This document shows, one piece after another, positions 51,016-60,011 of a stretch of DNA of 64,000 nt. The DNA is taken from contig DAOPPX010000005.1 of assembly GCA_035358715.1 (NCBI GenBank), positions 1 through 64,000 of the forward strand, in the 5' to 3' direction. The notes under the pieces were generated by a model, which did not search any database, had not been told where the DNA came from, and saw only the letters and a program-made list of their open reading frames with translations. The stretch is from UBA8199 sp035358715 (GTDB lineage Bacteria; Verrucomicrobiota; Verrucomicrobiia; Limisphaerales; UBA8199). The translations under genes and the position numbers were made by a program. Every line of letters begins with the position of its first letter. Within the stretch, counting starts at the first letter, position 1.

Positions 51016-52389
51016 ATGACTCCGACATTGCTGATAGTAGATGACGAGAAGACGACGCGCGAGGGATTGCGCGCGGCGCTCGAGCATCGCTACGACGTGT
51101 ACCTGGCCGAGGACGCCAAGGCGGCGATGGAGTTGCTGGAGTCCGACCACTTCGATGTGCTGCTGACCGATTTCCGGCTGCCGACCGAGGACGGGATGAA
51201 GCTGATTGCGCGGGCCAAGTCGCTGTCCAAGCCGCCAATCTGCATCCTGATGACCGCCTACGGATCTGAGGAACTGGCCGTCGAAGCGATGAAGCACGGG
51301 GCCGACGATTACATCGCCAAGGGGCGGCTGCAGATTGACGAGCTGGAGATGCGGATCACCAACGCGTTGCGCCGGCAGGTGCTCGAGGCGGAAAACGTGG
51401 CCCTGCGCCAGCAGCTCGACACCAAGTTCGGTTTGCAGAACCTGATAGGCGAATCACCGGCCATGAGAGAGGTGTTCGAGGTGGTGCAACAGGTGGCGCC
51501 GACGCGGGCGACGGTGCTGTTGCTGGGCGAGAGCGGGACGGGCAAGGAGATGGTCGCCAAGGCAATTCATCAGCTCAGCCCCCGCGCCCAGCAGCCCATG
51601 GTGGCGGTGCATTGCGCGGCGCTTTCGCCGACGCTGCTGGAGAGCGAGCTATTCGGCCACGAGAAAGGCGCCTTCACGGGCGCGTATGAACGGCGCCTTG
51701 GCCGCTTCGAGCAGGCGCAGGGCGGCACGCTGTTTCTGGACGAGATCGGCGAGATTGACGCTACCATCCAGGTCAAGCTGCTGCGCTTCCTGGGCGAACG
51801 GACGTTCGAGCGGGTCGGCTCGAACAAGACGCTGAGCGCCGATGTGCGGCTGGTGGCCGCGACAAACCAGAACCTCGAAGCGCAGGTCAAGGCGGGCGCG
51901 TTTCGCGAGGACCTCTACTTCCGCCTGCGGGTGGTGGAACTCCGGCTGCCGCCTTTGCGCGAACGGTTGGAAGACATCCCCTTGCTGGCGCGGGCGTTTC
52001 AGAGCGAGCTCAGCCGGGAGAACGGGAAGCCGCTCAAGGGCTTCACCGCCGAGGCTTTTGACGCGCTGATGCGGCACCAATGGCCGGGGAATGTGCGTGA
52101 ACTGCGCACCGCCATCGAGCACGCCGTGATCCTGTGCCGGGGCGAGAAGATCACCCTGCGCGATTTGCCGGCGGCGCTGCGCGAGGTGGTCAACCAGGCG
52201 CCGGATGAAAAGGACGTCAGACGGCTGGTCGCGCGCAATGGTCTGACGGCCAAAGAGGTCGAGCGGGAGCTCATCATTCACACCTTGAAAGCAACCAATG
52301 GGAACCGTACACTGGCCGCCAAGAGACTGGGTATGAGCAGGCGAAACTTCCATCGTAAGTTGCATCTGCACCACCTCGAGGAAATCTGA
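51016..52389 (+). CDS. NtrC-family sigma-54-dependent response regulator
   Basis: 457 residues from MTPTLLIVDDEKTTREGL at 51016. Receiver domain (~1-120): acidic pair in VDDEK, phospho-acceptor Asp in LLTDFRLP, conserved Thr in LMTAYGS and Lys in DDYIAKG. AAA+ domain (~140-375): Walker A GESGTGKEM, sigma-54 contact KGAFTGAYE, Walker B GGTLFLDEIGEID. A C-terminal Fis-type HTH (NGNRTLAAKRLGMSRRNFHRKL) completes a full enhancer-binding protein. No histidine kinase lies next to it. The gene 2 nt downstream encodes a GT39-like membrane protein, a possible co-transcribed partner. Confidence 0.95.
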   Translation: MTPTLLIVDDEKTTREGLRAALEHRYDVYLAEDAKAAMELLESDHFDVLLTDFRLPTEDGMKLIARAKSLSKPPICILMTAYGSEELAVEAMKHGADDYIAKGRLQIDELEMRITNALRRQVLEAENVALRQQLDTKFGLQNLIGESPAMREVFEVVQQVAPTRATVLLLGESGTGKEMVAKAIHQLSPRAQQPMVAVHCAALSPTLLESELFGHEKGAFTGAYERRLGRFEQAQGGTLFLDEIGEIDATIQVKLLRFLGERTFERVGSNKTLSADVRLVAATNQNLEAQVKAGAFREDLYFRLRVVELRLPPLRERLEDIPLLARAFQSELSRENGKPLKGFTAEAFDALMRHQWPGNVRELRTAIEHAVILCRGEKITLRDLPAALREVVNQAPDEKDVRRLVARNGLTAKEVERELIIHTLKATNGNRTLAAKRLGMSRRNFHRKLHLHHLEEI

Positions 52390-52391
52390 AT

Positions 52392-54230
52392 ATGCCATTA
52401 CTGCAGGACTTATTGCACAAGCTGGAGGTGGGGGCCGGCATGCGGTATCTGCGCATGGGGCTTGTCCTCATGGCGGTGGTGTTGCTGGCGGTGATTTACA
52501 ACTGGCGTGGTTACAAGAACATGGCCACACAGGAAGCGATGGACTCGGCGCAACTGGCTCGCAACATTGCCGAGGGAAAGGGTTATACCACTCTGTTCAT
52601 TCGTCCCTTCAGCATGTACTTGGTCAAACAGCGCAGCCTGGAGAAGGGGGAAATGCCAAGACTCGGCGAAGTCGCCGACCTGACCCGGATCAAGGAAACG
52701 CACCCGGATCTGGCCAACCCGCCGGGCTACCCGGTAGTGCTGGCGGGACTATTGAAGGTGCTGCAACCGGATTACGCCGTTTCAACCACCAAACCTTTCT
52801 GGAGCGACAACAGGCGGTTCTGGCGCTACAAACCCGACTTCGTCATCACCCTGTTCAACCAGTGCTTGTTCCTGGCGGCCATACCGCTGGTGTTTTTTCT
52901 GGCTCGACGCCTGTTTGATCCCGGGGTGGCCTGGCTTTCGGCTGGCCTGCTGCTGGGCACGGAACTGTTTTGGCGGTTCAGCGTCTCAGGGTTATCCACG
53001 ATGCTGCTGCTGCTCATCTTCCTCGGGCTGGTCTGGTGCATCGTTCTGCTCGAACACGAGGTGCGCACCCCGAAATGGGGACCTCTCGGCGTATTCGTCC
53101 TGGCCGGCCTGACAGGCGCGATGGTCGGGGCCGGCGGGTTGACGCGCTACGCGTTCGGCTGGTTGATCCTTCCCGTCATGGTATTCCTGATTCTGTTTGG
53201 CGGACAGCGGCGGATTGCGCTGGCCCTGGCCGCTTTGGCGGTGTTTGCGGCCGTCATGACACCGTGGGTGATCCGGAATTATGAGGTCAGCGGCGCCCCC
53301 TTCGGCACCGCCACCTACTCGGTGGTGGAAACCACCCTTCTATACCCCGAAAACCGTCTCCAGCGCTCCCTGGAGCCGGACTTCAGCCGCCTCTACTTGA
53401 TGGCCTTCTGGCTCAAAATCAGCTACAACCTCCGCCAGATCGTCGCCAACGATCTGCCCCGGCTCGGTGGCAGTTGGATCACGGGCTTCTTTCTGGTCGG
53501 ACTGCTCGTCGGTTTTCGCAACCCCGCAGTCAGGCGCTTGCGTTACTTCCTGTTGGGGTGCCTGGCGGTGCTGTGCCTGGCGCAGGGATTGGGTCGAACC
53601 GCGCTTTCCGAAGAGTCACCCGAGATTAACTCCGAGAACCTGCTCGTGCTGGTCGCGCCCTTGGTGTTGGTCTATGGCGTCAGTCTGTTCTTCCTGCTGC
53701 TTGAGCAGGTACGTTTGCCGTTCCACCAAATGCGCTATCTGGTTATCGCCATCTTCAGCCTGGTGGCTTGCCTGCCGATGCTTTTCGTGTTTCTGCCTCC
53801 CAAGACCAATCCCGTCGCTTACCCGCCCTATTACCCGCCCGCCATCCAGACGATCGCCGGCTGGCTGAAAGAAGAGGAACTGGCGATGAGCGATATCCCC
53901 TGGGCGATGGCGTGGTACGGCCAGCGGCAATGTGTCTGGCTGACATTGAACTGCACCGCTGAAGCGAAGACCTCGAGCACCGGGGAGAGCTTCTTCGCCA
54001 TTAACGACTATCACAAACAAATCAATGCCCTTTACCTGACCCCGCGGACCATGGACGCTCGTTTCCTGACCCAATGGATTCGCGCGGGCGAGCAGAGCTG
54101 GGGCAATTTCATCCTGGAGAGCATGTTGAAGAAGAAGGTCCCGGCGTATTTCCCGCTCAGCGAATCGCAATCCGGCTGGCTGCCCGAACAACTGGTGCTG
54201 ACTGACTGGCAGCGCTGGCGCAAGCCTTAG
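52392..54230 (+). CDS. GT39/ArnT-like polytopic membrane glycosyltransferase
   Basis: 612 residues with roughly 11-12 hydrophobic helices. First helix LVLMAVVLLAVIYNW, then the periplasmic loop DSAQLARNIAEGKGYTTLFIRPF, where the Asp/Glu of this superfamily normally sits, and the long gap before VIRNYEVSGAPFGTATYS. The C-terminal ~150 residues (from IAGWLKEEELAMSDIPWAMAWYGQRQCVW) are soluble and extracytoplasmic. Members transfer sugars from polyprenyl-phosphate carriers to lipids or proteins. Target unknown. It starts 2 nt after the response regulator stop, so the two genes are probably coupled. Confidence 0.75.
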   Translation: MPLLQDLLHKLEVGAGMRYLRMGLVLMAVVLLAVIYNWRGYKNMATQEAMDSAQLARNIAEGKGYTTLFIRPFSMYLVKQRSLEKGEMPRLGEVADLTRIKETHPDLANPPGYPVVLAGLLKVLQPDYAVSTTKPFWSDNRRFWRYKPDFVITLFNQCLFLAAIPLVFFLARRLFDPGVAWLSAGLLLGTELFWRFSVSGLSTMLLLLIFLGLVWCIVLLEHEVRTPKWGPLGVFVLAGLTGAMVGAGGLTRYAFGWLILPVMVFLILFGGQRRIALALAALAVFAAVMTPWVIRNYEVSGAPFGTATYSVVETTLLYPENRLQRSLEPDFSRLYLMAFWLKISYNLRQIVANDLPRLGGSWITGFFLVGLLVGFRNPAVRRLRYFLLGCLAVLCLAQGLGRTALSEESPEINSENLLVLVAPLVLVYGVSLFFLLLEQVRLPFHQMRYLVIAIFSLVACLPMLFVFLPPKTNPVAYPPYYPPAIQTIAGWLKEEELAMSDIPWAMAWYGQRQCVWLTLNCTAEAKTSSTGESFFAINDYHKQINALYLTPRTMDARFLTQWIRAGEQSWGNFILESMLKKKVPAYFPLSESQSGWLPEQLVLTDWQRWRKP

Positions 54231-54291
54231 CGGCCCCTCCCGCGTTCCTGGCGCGGTTGACAGCCCCCGGACAAGCCTTGATTATAGGCGC

Positions 54292-54717
54292 ATGAGCGAG
54301 ATCATCTATCCCCGGAGTCCCCGCGAAGTGATGTGCGGCTGGATGCACCTGCCGCGGTTCATTGACAAGACCCGGCTCCACCTGGCAGGCAAGCTGCACC
54401 CCGACTACCAGCCCAATTACTGCAAAGGCTTTGACGCCCTGTGGCTGGAGAGCGCCGGCGTCCAAGCCCAGCAGTTCATCGAGGTGGTGCGCAACAGCAT
54501 CACGGATGGCGAGGTCTGCGACTGGGTGCGCAAGAACGTGCAGAAGCCGGAGCCCATCAAAGCCGCCCACCGCGAGCGGATGCTTAATTATCCAAGGAAG
54601 GACGATGCGGAAATGCAGGCGCGCCTGAAGATGCGCAAAGAACAGGCGGGACTCGGCCACCGCGACGACATCCAGTCCTTTGTGGACTTCATTGACGCTG
54701 ACGAGAAGCGGATTTGA
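54292..54717 (+). CDS. DUF5069-family protein
   Basis: 141 residues. Reads MSEIIYPRSPREVMCGWMHLPRF, IDKTRLHLAGKLHPDYQPNY, GFDALWLESAGV and ITDGEVCDWVRKNV. From memory this is the DUF5069 family, typical of Verrucomicrobiota and Planctomycetota, with no known role. Small, soluble, no signal peptide. The C-terminal half (LKMRKEQAGLGHRDDIQSFVDFID) is helical. Its 61-nt distance from the GT39 gene makes co-transcription possible but uncertain. Confidence 0.85.
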   Translation: MSEIIYPRSPREVMCGWMHLPRFIDKTRLHLAGKLHPDYQPNYCKGFDALWLESAGVQAQQFIEVVRNSITDGEVCDWVRKNVQKPEPIKAAHRERMLNYPRKDDAEMQARLKMRKEQAGLGHRDDIQSFVDFIDADEKRI

Positions 54718-54810
54718 GCGCAACGCCGGCTTGGGCGGCTGTTCTCGCGCTCACAAGACAACATCACAAGCCCGCAGCAGAAGGGAGTCAAGGTCCAGCC
54801 GCCGGGCTGG

Positions 54811-54987
54811 TTAGCCGGTTGCTTTGTGTTCCATCCAGAACGGCGCCGTGGCGAACCAGACGAGCGCGGCGACCAGCAACCAAAGCTGGGCCGCCGGCAG
54901 CTCGATTCGGTCGGCAAAGAAAAGCACCGCCGGCAACAGGGTCGCCGCCAGCGCCACGTAGGAGATGATCTGCGCGATGCGTTTCAT
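54811..54987 (-). CDS. Small membrane protein paired with the NCS1 permease
   Basis: 58 residues: MKRIAQIISYVALAATLLPA begins it and it ends WMEHKATG. Two hydrophobic helices (about 6-26 and 32-50) separated by FADRIELPAAQ, a hairpin topology. ATG at 54987 lies 3 nt after the stop of the permease gene on the same strand, which supports a real, translationally linked gene. Such tiny two-helix partners accompany several sodium or nucleobase symporters (e.g. YhdT with PanF). Family not identified; function inferred only from position. Confidence 0.72.
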   Translation of the reverse strand: MKRIAQIISYVALAATLLPAVLFFADRIELPAAQLWLLVAALVWFATAPFWMEHKATG

Positions 54988-54990
54988 GGC

Positions 54991-56391
54991 TTAAGCAGGC
55001 ACAGGCCGCCCGGCGCGGCCCTGGAGCAACTTGCTCAACACGACGTAGAGCAATGACGTGACGAACCAGCCCGGCAGACCGACGAAGAAGATTTGGGTGC
55101 GGCCCGTCAGCACCAGCCCGGTGCAAACGCCCATCGTCAGCAGCCACGCCAGGCCAGCCGCCCAGTTGAACGAGATGCCGCGGGCGGTGGCAAAGTTGGA
55201 GCGCAGCCCGAGTTTTGGCAGCACCCAGAAGTCCATGAAGATCACCGCCCCCATCGGCATGAGGATCATCCCCCAGAGCGCTACAAAATCCAGCAGGCGC
55301 ATCGTCACGATGGGAAATATGGCAGTGACACTGGCAATGAGACCGGTGACCAGCGTCACCTTGAACCGGGAAGACTGAGGAATGAGCGATTGGAACGCGA
55401 GGCCGGCCCGGTAGAGCGTCGGGTTGGCGGTCGTCCAGCCGGCGCCGATTACGGCCAGCAGTCCAGCCACGCCGCACGCGCGATGCGCCAGCGGGCCGGG
55501 CAGAACGGCGGTGTTGCCCGGGTCCTGATGGAGCTGGACGGCGTAAAGCACAGAGGCGGCAATCCACGCCATGAAATGGCCGATGTACATCCCTGCCGCC
55601 GAGGTCAGGCCATACCAGGATTTCTTCGCATATCGCAGAACGGAGAGATCGGCCATGCCGATGTGCCACGCCATGTTGCAGAACCAGGCGAAGAACATCA
55701 CGTGCCAGAAGGTGAACTTGACCTGCCCCGGCTGGGGCTCGCCGCCGATCCAGATCACCGTGCTGGCGATACGCCAGAAGTCTCCCGCCGAATGCAGCCC
55801 CATCTGGCGCAGGCCAATGATGCCAAAGACCACAAACATCAGCACCATCCACGGCGCCGCGATATTGGCGAAACGGGACACAAACCGGTAGCCATAAGCC
55901 GCGACGGCCGAGAACAGCACGCCCGTAATCAGCACGGCGACCACCCAGCCAACGCCAGTCGGCAAGGTGTCGGTCAACTGCGGCATCGGAAACTTGAAGT
56001 AGACCCCGAGCGCCGTGGCGGAGACTGTTATCATCGCCCCCGCCAGGACGGTAAACATCACCCCGTTGGCCAGGCTGTAGAGCGTCACCAGGCGCCGGCC
56101 GCAAATCTGCTCAAGCTGATAATAGAGCGTCAGCCGCGCGCGGGTGGCGATGGGCGCAGTGAGGAACGTCCAGCTCAATACCGCCAGCAGGTTGCCGGCC
56201 AGCAGCCCAAAAACGAAGTTGAAGGCGCTCACGCCGGAGGCCAAAAACAGCGGGCCGATCATCAACTCCGTTCCGGCCACGTGCTCCCCCGCAAACTGCC
56301 CGATGTAGTTCTTCAGCCCGAGCAGGGCCTTCTGCGGCACCGGCTCCCGCTCATATTCGTTCACCGGATCGTGATGTGCGCCTTCAGTCAT
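54991..56391 (-). CDS. NCS1-family nucleobase:cation symporter (cytosine permease-like)
   Basis: 466 residues, about twelve helices. Family marks: an N-terminal hydrophilic stretch, then NYIGQFAGEHVAGTELMIGPLF in helix 1, GLLAGNLLAVLSWTFLTAPIATRARLTLYY, and central IWIGGEPQPGQVKFTFWHVMFFAWFCNMAWHIGMADLSVL. It imports a nucleobase or related heterocycle with H+ or Na+. Cytosine, allantoin, hydantoin or thiamine precursors are all possible, and no catabolic gene sits nearby to decide. Confidence 0.82.
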   Translation of the reverse strand: MTEGAHHDPVNEYEREPVPQKALLGLKNYIGQFAGEHVAGTELMIGPLFLASGVSAFNFVFGLLAGNLLAVLSWTFLTAPIATRARLTLYYQLEQICGRRLVTLYSLANGVMFTVLAGAMITVSATALGVYFKFPMPQLTDTLPTGVGWVVAVLITGVLFSAVAAYGYRFVSRFANIAAPWMVLMFVVFGIIGLRQMGLHSAGDFWRIASTVIWIGGEPQPGQVKFTFWHVMFFAWFCNMAWHIGMADLSVLRYAKKSWYGLTSAAGMYIGHFMAWIAASVLYAVQLHQDPGNTAVLPGPLAHRACGVAGLLAVIGAGWTTANPTLYRAGLAFQSLIPQSSRFKVTLVTGLIASVTAIFPIVTMRLLDFVALWGMILMPMGAVIFMDFWVLPKLGLRSNFATARGISFNWAAGLAWLLTMGVCTGLVLTGRTQIFFVGLPGWFVTSLLYVVLSKLLQGRAGRPVPA

Positions 56392-56471
56392 TGAGCCAAC
56401 CAGGTCGCGCCCAGTATGGCCATCTCAGGCGGCTTGCGCACTGAAAAAAGTTCCAACACTCTGAAGCTGTT

Positions 56472-57410
56472 ATGATCCTCTGCATTGGAACAACGCCCGC
56501 GGCGCAACGGGTGATGGTCTTTCGGCGGCTCACGCTCGACGCGGTGAATCGCGCCGTGACGACCCTCGACGGTCCGGCGGGCAAATCGGTCAATGTCGCC
56601 AAGACACTCAAGGCGCTGGGAGAACAACCGCTCGCCGTCGGGTTCCTCGGCGGCGACCGCGGGGACGAGGTGCGCGCCTTGCTCACCGCGCAGGGCATCG
56701 AGGTGGACTTCGTCGAGGTGCCCGCGCGCACGCGGCAGTGCGTCACCCTCCTCGACCAGACCGCCGGCACCATTACTGAACTGGTCGAAGAAGGCCAGCC
56801 GGTGGCGGCGGCGGATTACGAATCGCTCCTGGGCGTCATCCGGCGCCGCGCCAGCGGTTCCCGCGCCGTCGTGATGTCCGGCAGCATCACCCCGGGCGGG
56901 CCCGCGGATTTCTACTTTCACGGCACCCAAATCGCACGAGAAGCCGGGGCACTGGCGGCGGTGGACGCGCAAGGCTCCGCCCTCGCCGAGGCGCTCAAGG
57001 CCGGGCCCGATCTCGTGAAGCCCAACCGGTCGGAACTGGCAGCGACACTTGGGCGCGAACTCAAGGACGAAGCCGCTATCATCTCCGCCATGCACGCGCT
57101 GCGCGAGCGCGGCGCGCGGCGCGTAGTGGTCACAGCCGGCCAAGGACCCACGCTGGCGTACGATGGCCGGAACGGCTGGAGAATCCAGGCCCCGCGGATT
57201 GACGCGACGAACTCGACCGGCTCGGGCGATGCCTTTACGGCCGGGCTGGTCTGGCGGTTGGCGCGCGGGGACGACCTCGGCGAGGCCTGCCGCTGGGGTG
57301 CGGCCGCCGGCACCGCCAATGCCCTGACGCTGATGGCCGGCGAAGTCAACCGCAACGACGTCGAACGCCTCGCGCCGCAAGTGACCGTGGAACCATTGCG
57401 GGGCAGCTAG
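56472..57410 (+). CDS. PfkB-family sugar kinase, 1-phosphofructokinase/tagatose-6-phosphate kinase-like
   Basis: 312 residues. Starts MILCIGTTPAAQRVMVFRRL like 1-phosphofructokinases (normally TLNPAID). Further: AGKSVNVAKTLKALGEQPLAVGFLGGDRG (PfkB motif 1), GPDLVKPNRSEL, and NSTGSGDAFTAGLVW with the catalytic Asp and anion hole (PfkB motif 2). Phosphorylates a sugar phosphate or sugar with ATP in the cytoplasm. No PTS or lyase gene is adjacent, so the substrate is open. Divergent from the permease gene with an 80-nt gap. Confidence 0.86.
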   Translation: MILCIGTTPAAQRVMVFRRLTLDAVNRAVTTLDGPAGKSVNVAKTLKALGEQPLAVGFLGGDRGDEVRALLTAQGIEVDFVEVPARTRQCVTLLDQTAGTITELVEEGQPVAAADYESLLGVIRRRASGSRAVVMSGSITPGGPADFYFHGTQIAREAGALAAVDAQGSALAEALKAGPDLVKPNRSELAATLGRELKDEAAIISAMHALRERGARRVVVTAGQGPTLAYDGRNGWRIQAPRIDATNSTGSGDAFTAGLVWRLARGDDLGEACRWGAAAGTANALTLMAGEVNRNDVERLAPQVTVEPLRGS

Positions 57411-57821
57411 CCTCAGAAGGCCAGCCTTCGCCGCGGAGAGGCTTGCGGCGACGCAAATTCCGCGGCGCAATTTTCCTGCTTGCATAATGCGGCGGATGAG
57501 GCGAGGTTGCCTCCAGATGGGCGCGCTTGGAAAAGCGCCAGGGCGGCGAGAGTTCTTTGGAACGCAGGCGATAGCAGACTTTACCCTGCCTATGCTCGTG
57601 ATTAGAAGCTATGTCCTTGAACCGTAGTTAATAAGTCATGGGGCTTTAACCGTGGTTGTGGCCGACAGGCCTTTACTGGAAGTCGAAAGCAATCCGGCGA
57701 GTCCCTCCTGTTTCTAATAAGTTCAAAGGAACTGTTACACACGGCACTGGCGGGGTTCTTTTTTGGGGGCAAGGGAGTTTTTCTTTTGGGCAACGCGAAC
57801 TCGGGCTGTTATGGTGATTGC
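57411..57821. other. Intergenic stretch with the second dispersed repeat
   Basis: No gene supported. The second copy of the ~210-bp repeat occupies 57554-57764. The ~140 bases before it show nothing recognisable. The 57 bases after it carry a poor promoter candidate (TTGGGC, 17 nt, TTATGG) for rarA. Confidence 0.65.
57554..57764. repeat. Dispersed ~210-bp repeat, copy 2
   Basis: Homologous along its length to 46120-46330, with about two thirds of positions appearing alike by eye. Best-conserved core: ggttgtggccg near 57653, gcctttactgga and gtcgaaagca. Same orientation as copy 1 relative to the downstream gene. No coding potential conserved between copies. Confidence 0.82.
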
Positions 57822-59207
57822 ATGTCGCGGGATGACCTGTTTTCCACCCCACCCGGGCCGCCATCGGCGGATGCGGGCGCCGGAGAGCCAAGCCCCTCCC
57901 GGCATCAGCCGCTGGCCGCGCGCATGCGACCACGCAACCTGGGTGAGTTCGTCGGCCAATCCCCCATCCTCGGGCCGGGCCAATTGCTGCGCCGCGCCAT
58001 CGAGGCCGACCGCATCCAGTCGCTGATCTTCTATGGTCCGCCGGGCACCGGCAAGACCTCCCTGGCGCAGATCATCGCCCGCCAGACCCGCAGCAAGTTC
58101 GAGCGGCTGAGCGGGGTCGAATCCAACGTTGCCGATATGCGCCGCGTGCTCGCACAGGCCGCCAACCGGCTCGAAAACAAGCGTCAATCCACGATCCTGT
58201 TCATTGACGAAATCCACCGCTTCAACAAAGCGCAGCAAGACGTCCTGCTGCCGGACGTCGAGACCGGCGTGGTGCGCCTGATCGGCGCGACCACGCACAA
58301 CCCCTTCTTCTTCGTCAACTCCCCCCTGGTCTCCCGCTCGCAGATCTTCGAGCTGCGGCCGTTGGCCGAGGACGATCTCCATCTGCTGCTCCAGCGGGCG
58401 CTGGCGGACCAGGAGCGCGGGCTGGGCTATCTCAAGGTCCGGGCGGATGAAGTGGCGCTGCGCCACCTGGCGAGGCTGTCCGATGGCGACGCGCGCAAGG
58501 CGCTAAACGCTCTGGAAATCGCCGTCCTGACCACCTCGCCGGCTCCCGACGGAGTGATCCACCTCGACCTCACGGTGGCGGAGCAGAGCATTCAGAAGAA
58601 GGCAGTCGTTTACGATGACGAAGACGCCCACTACGACACGATCTCCGCCTTCATTAAATCCATGCGCGGGAGCGACCCGGACGCCACGCTCTACTGGCTG
58701 GCGAAGATGATTCACGCGGGCGAAGACCCGCGCTTTATTGCGCGGCGGATCGTGATCCACGCCGCCGAAGACGTCGGGCTGGCGGACCCGATGGCGCTGG
58801 TGCTGGCCAACGCCGCGTTTCAAGCGGCGGAGTTCATCGGCTGGCCGGAGGCGCGGATTCCGCTGGCGGAGGCGGCTATCTACATTGCCACGGCCAACAA
58901 GAGCAACAGCACCGTCATGGCCATTGACGCGGCGATGAAAGATGTCGAATCCGGCCGCACGCTGGCGGTCCCCGAGCATTTGCGCGATGCCAGCTACCGG
59001 GGCGCCAGGCGGCTGGGCCACGGCAAGGGTTACCAGTACGCCCACGATCATCCGGGGCATTTCGTGGCCCAGGATTACCTCGGGGCGCTCAAGCGCTACT
59101 ACGAGCCTACCGAGCAAGGGGTGGAGAGGAAGATCAAGGAGCGCCTGGACCAGTGGCGGGCGCTGACGGCCAAGGCGCAAATCCCCAAACCGAAATCCGA
59201 AGGATAG
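57822..59207 (+). CDS. rarA: Replication-associated recombination protein A (MgsA/WRNIP1-like AAA+ ATPase)
   Basis: 461 residues from MSRDDLFSTPPGPPS at 57822; an upstream in-frame ATG at 57786 is not family-like. Motifs: PLAARMRPRNLGEFVGQ, Walker A FYGPPGTGKTSLAQIIA, Walker B TILFIDEIHRFNKAQQD, GATTHNPFFFVNSPLVSR (sensor 1/Arg finger). The C-terminal tetramerisation region contains YDTISAFIKSMRGSDPDATLYWLA and RRIVIHAAEDVGLADP. It acts at stalled replication forks. The first 25 residues are a Pro/Ser-rich tail. Confidence 0.95.
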   Translation: MSRDDLFSTPPGPPSADAGAGEPSPSRHQPLAARMRPRNLGEFVGQSPILGPGQLLRRAIEADRIQSLIFYGPPGTGKTSLAQIIARQTRSKFERLSGVESNVADMRRVLAQAANRLENKRQSTILFIDEIHRFNKAQQDVLLPDVETGVVRLIGATTHNPFFFVNSPLVSRSQIFELRPLAEDDLHLLLQRALADQERGLGYLKVRADEVALRHLARLSDGDARKALNALEIAVLTTSPAPDGVIHLDLTVAEQSIQKKAVVYDDEDAHYDTISAFIKSMRGSDPDATLYWLAKMIHAGEDPRFIARRIVIHAAEDVGLADPMALVLANAAFQAAEFIGWPEARIPLAEAAIYIATANKSNSTVMAIDAAMKDVESGRTLAVPEHLRDASYRGARRLGHGKGYQYAHDHPGHFVAQDYLGALKRYYEPTEQGVERKIKERLDQWRALTAKAQIPKPKSEG

Positions 59208-59212
59208 ACAGC

Positions 59213-59851
59213 ATGGCGGCAAACCAGGCGCATACGATTCGAGAGGCGAAACGAGCCTTGCGAACACGCGTTCGCGCCGAACTCGCGCGGCTGAGCCCGG
59301 CGGAACGCGCTGCCGAGTCGGCCCGGGCGTGCGCCCGCCTGGCGGCGCAGCCGCTGTGGCAAGCGGCGCAATGGGTGCTGCTCTTCGCGCCCCTGCCGCA
59401 AGAACTGGACGTGTGGCCACTGGTGACCGAGGCGCTCTCCGCCGGCAAGAACGTCGCCCTGCCCCGCTTCGTGGCCGAGACACAGACCTACGAGGCCTGC
59501 TCGATTCACAATGCCGAATCGGACGTGCGCGTGGGCCACTTCGGCATTCGCGAGCCGAACCACCACTGCGTCCGGCTTGCCGCGCGCCGGCTGGACTTGA
59601 TTCTGGTTCCGGGGGTGGCCTTTGACCTGCGCGGCGCGCGGTTAGGCCAGGGCAAGGGCTACTACGACCGCTTGCTGAGGGAGTGGCGCGGAACGACCTG
59701 CGGGGTGGGGTTTGATCAGCAACTGGCAGACGAAGTTCCTCTCGAACCGCATGACGTGGTCCTGAACCGCCTCCTCACGCCAACCCGCTGGGTCGAGTTG
59801 CCGCCGGACGCTTTACGCCCGCGCCAACCCGGGGATTACCGGGGATACTGA
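59213..59851 (+). CDS. 5-formyltetrahydrofolate cyclo-ligase
   Basis: 212 residues from MAANQAHTIREAKRALRTRVR at 59213, 5 nt after the rarA stop. Family motifs: basic N-terminal helix IREAKRALRTRVR, LLFAPLPQELDVWPLV, FGIREPN, DLILVPGVAFDLRGARLGQGKGYYDRLL (ATP site, GxGxGYYDR) and VGFDQQLADEVPLEPHD. It converts 5-formyl-THF to 5,10-methenyl-THF with ATP. Its 3' end overlaps the convergent small lipoprotein gene by 16 nt. It sits where ygfA often follows ssrS in other phyla, but no 6S RNA was recognised here. Confidence 0.94.
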   Translation: MAANQAHTIREAKRALRTRVRAELARLSPAERAAESARACARLAAQPLWQAAQWVLLFAPLPQELDVWPLVTEALSAGKNVALPRFVAETQTYEACSIHNAESDVRVGHFGIREPNHHCVRLAARRLDLILVPGVAFDLRGARLGQGKGYYDRLLREWRGTTCGVGFDQQLADEVPLEPHDVVLNRLLTPTRWVELPPDALRPRQPGDYRGY

Positions 59852-60009
59852 TTGAACATGCCGCCCGGCAGGCCGGTTTCCCAGCCTTGCGGCCGATTCC
59901 AGGGCGTCTCTGACGCGTTTTCCGACTCGGTGGTGGCGCAGCCGCCGCCAGCCACCGCCGCCACGACCACCAGCAGCAGAAACACCCAGCGCAAACTGGA
60001 ATCAACCAT
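59836..60009 (-). CDS. Small lipoprotein
   Basis: 57 residues: MVDSSLRWVFLLLVVVAAVAGG is the signal, then GGC forms a lipobox-like site (AGGGC), and a short polar tail with TESENASETPWNRPQGWETG follows. It starts 2 nt after the stop of the coiled-coil gene, so it is the last gene of that unit. The ATG at 60009 was checked in the sequence. Similar tiny WNRP-containing lipoproteins are familiar in Verrucomicrobiota from memory; no function known. Confidence 0.7.
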   Translation of the reverse strand: MVDSSLRWVFLLLVVVAAVAGGGCATTESENASETPWNRPQGWETGLPGGMFNQYPR

Positions 60010-60011
60010 CC

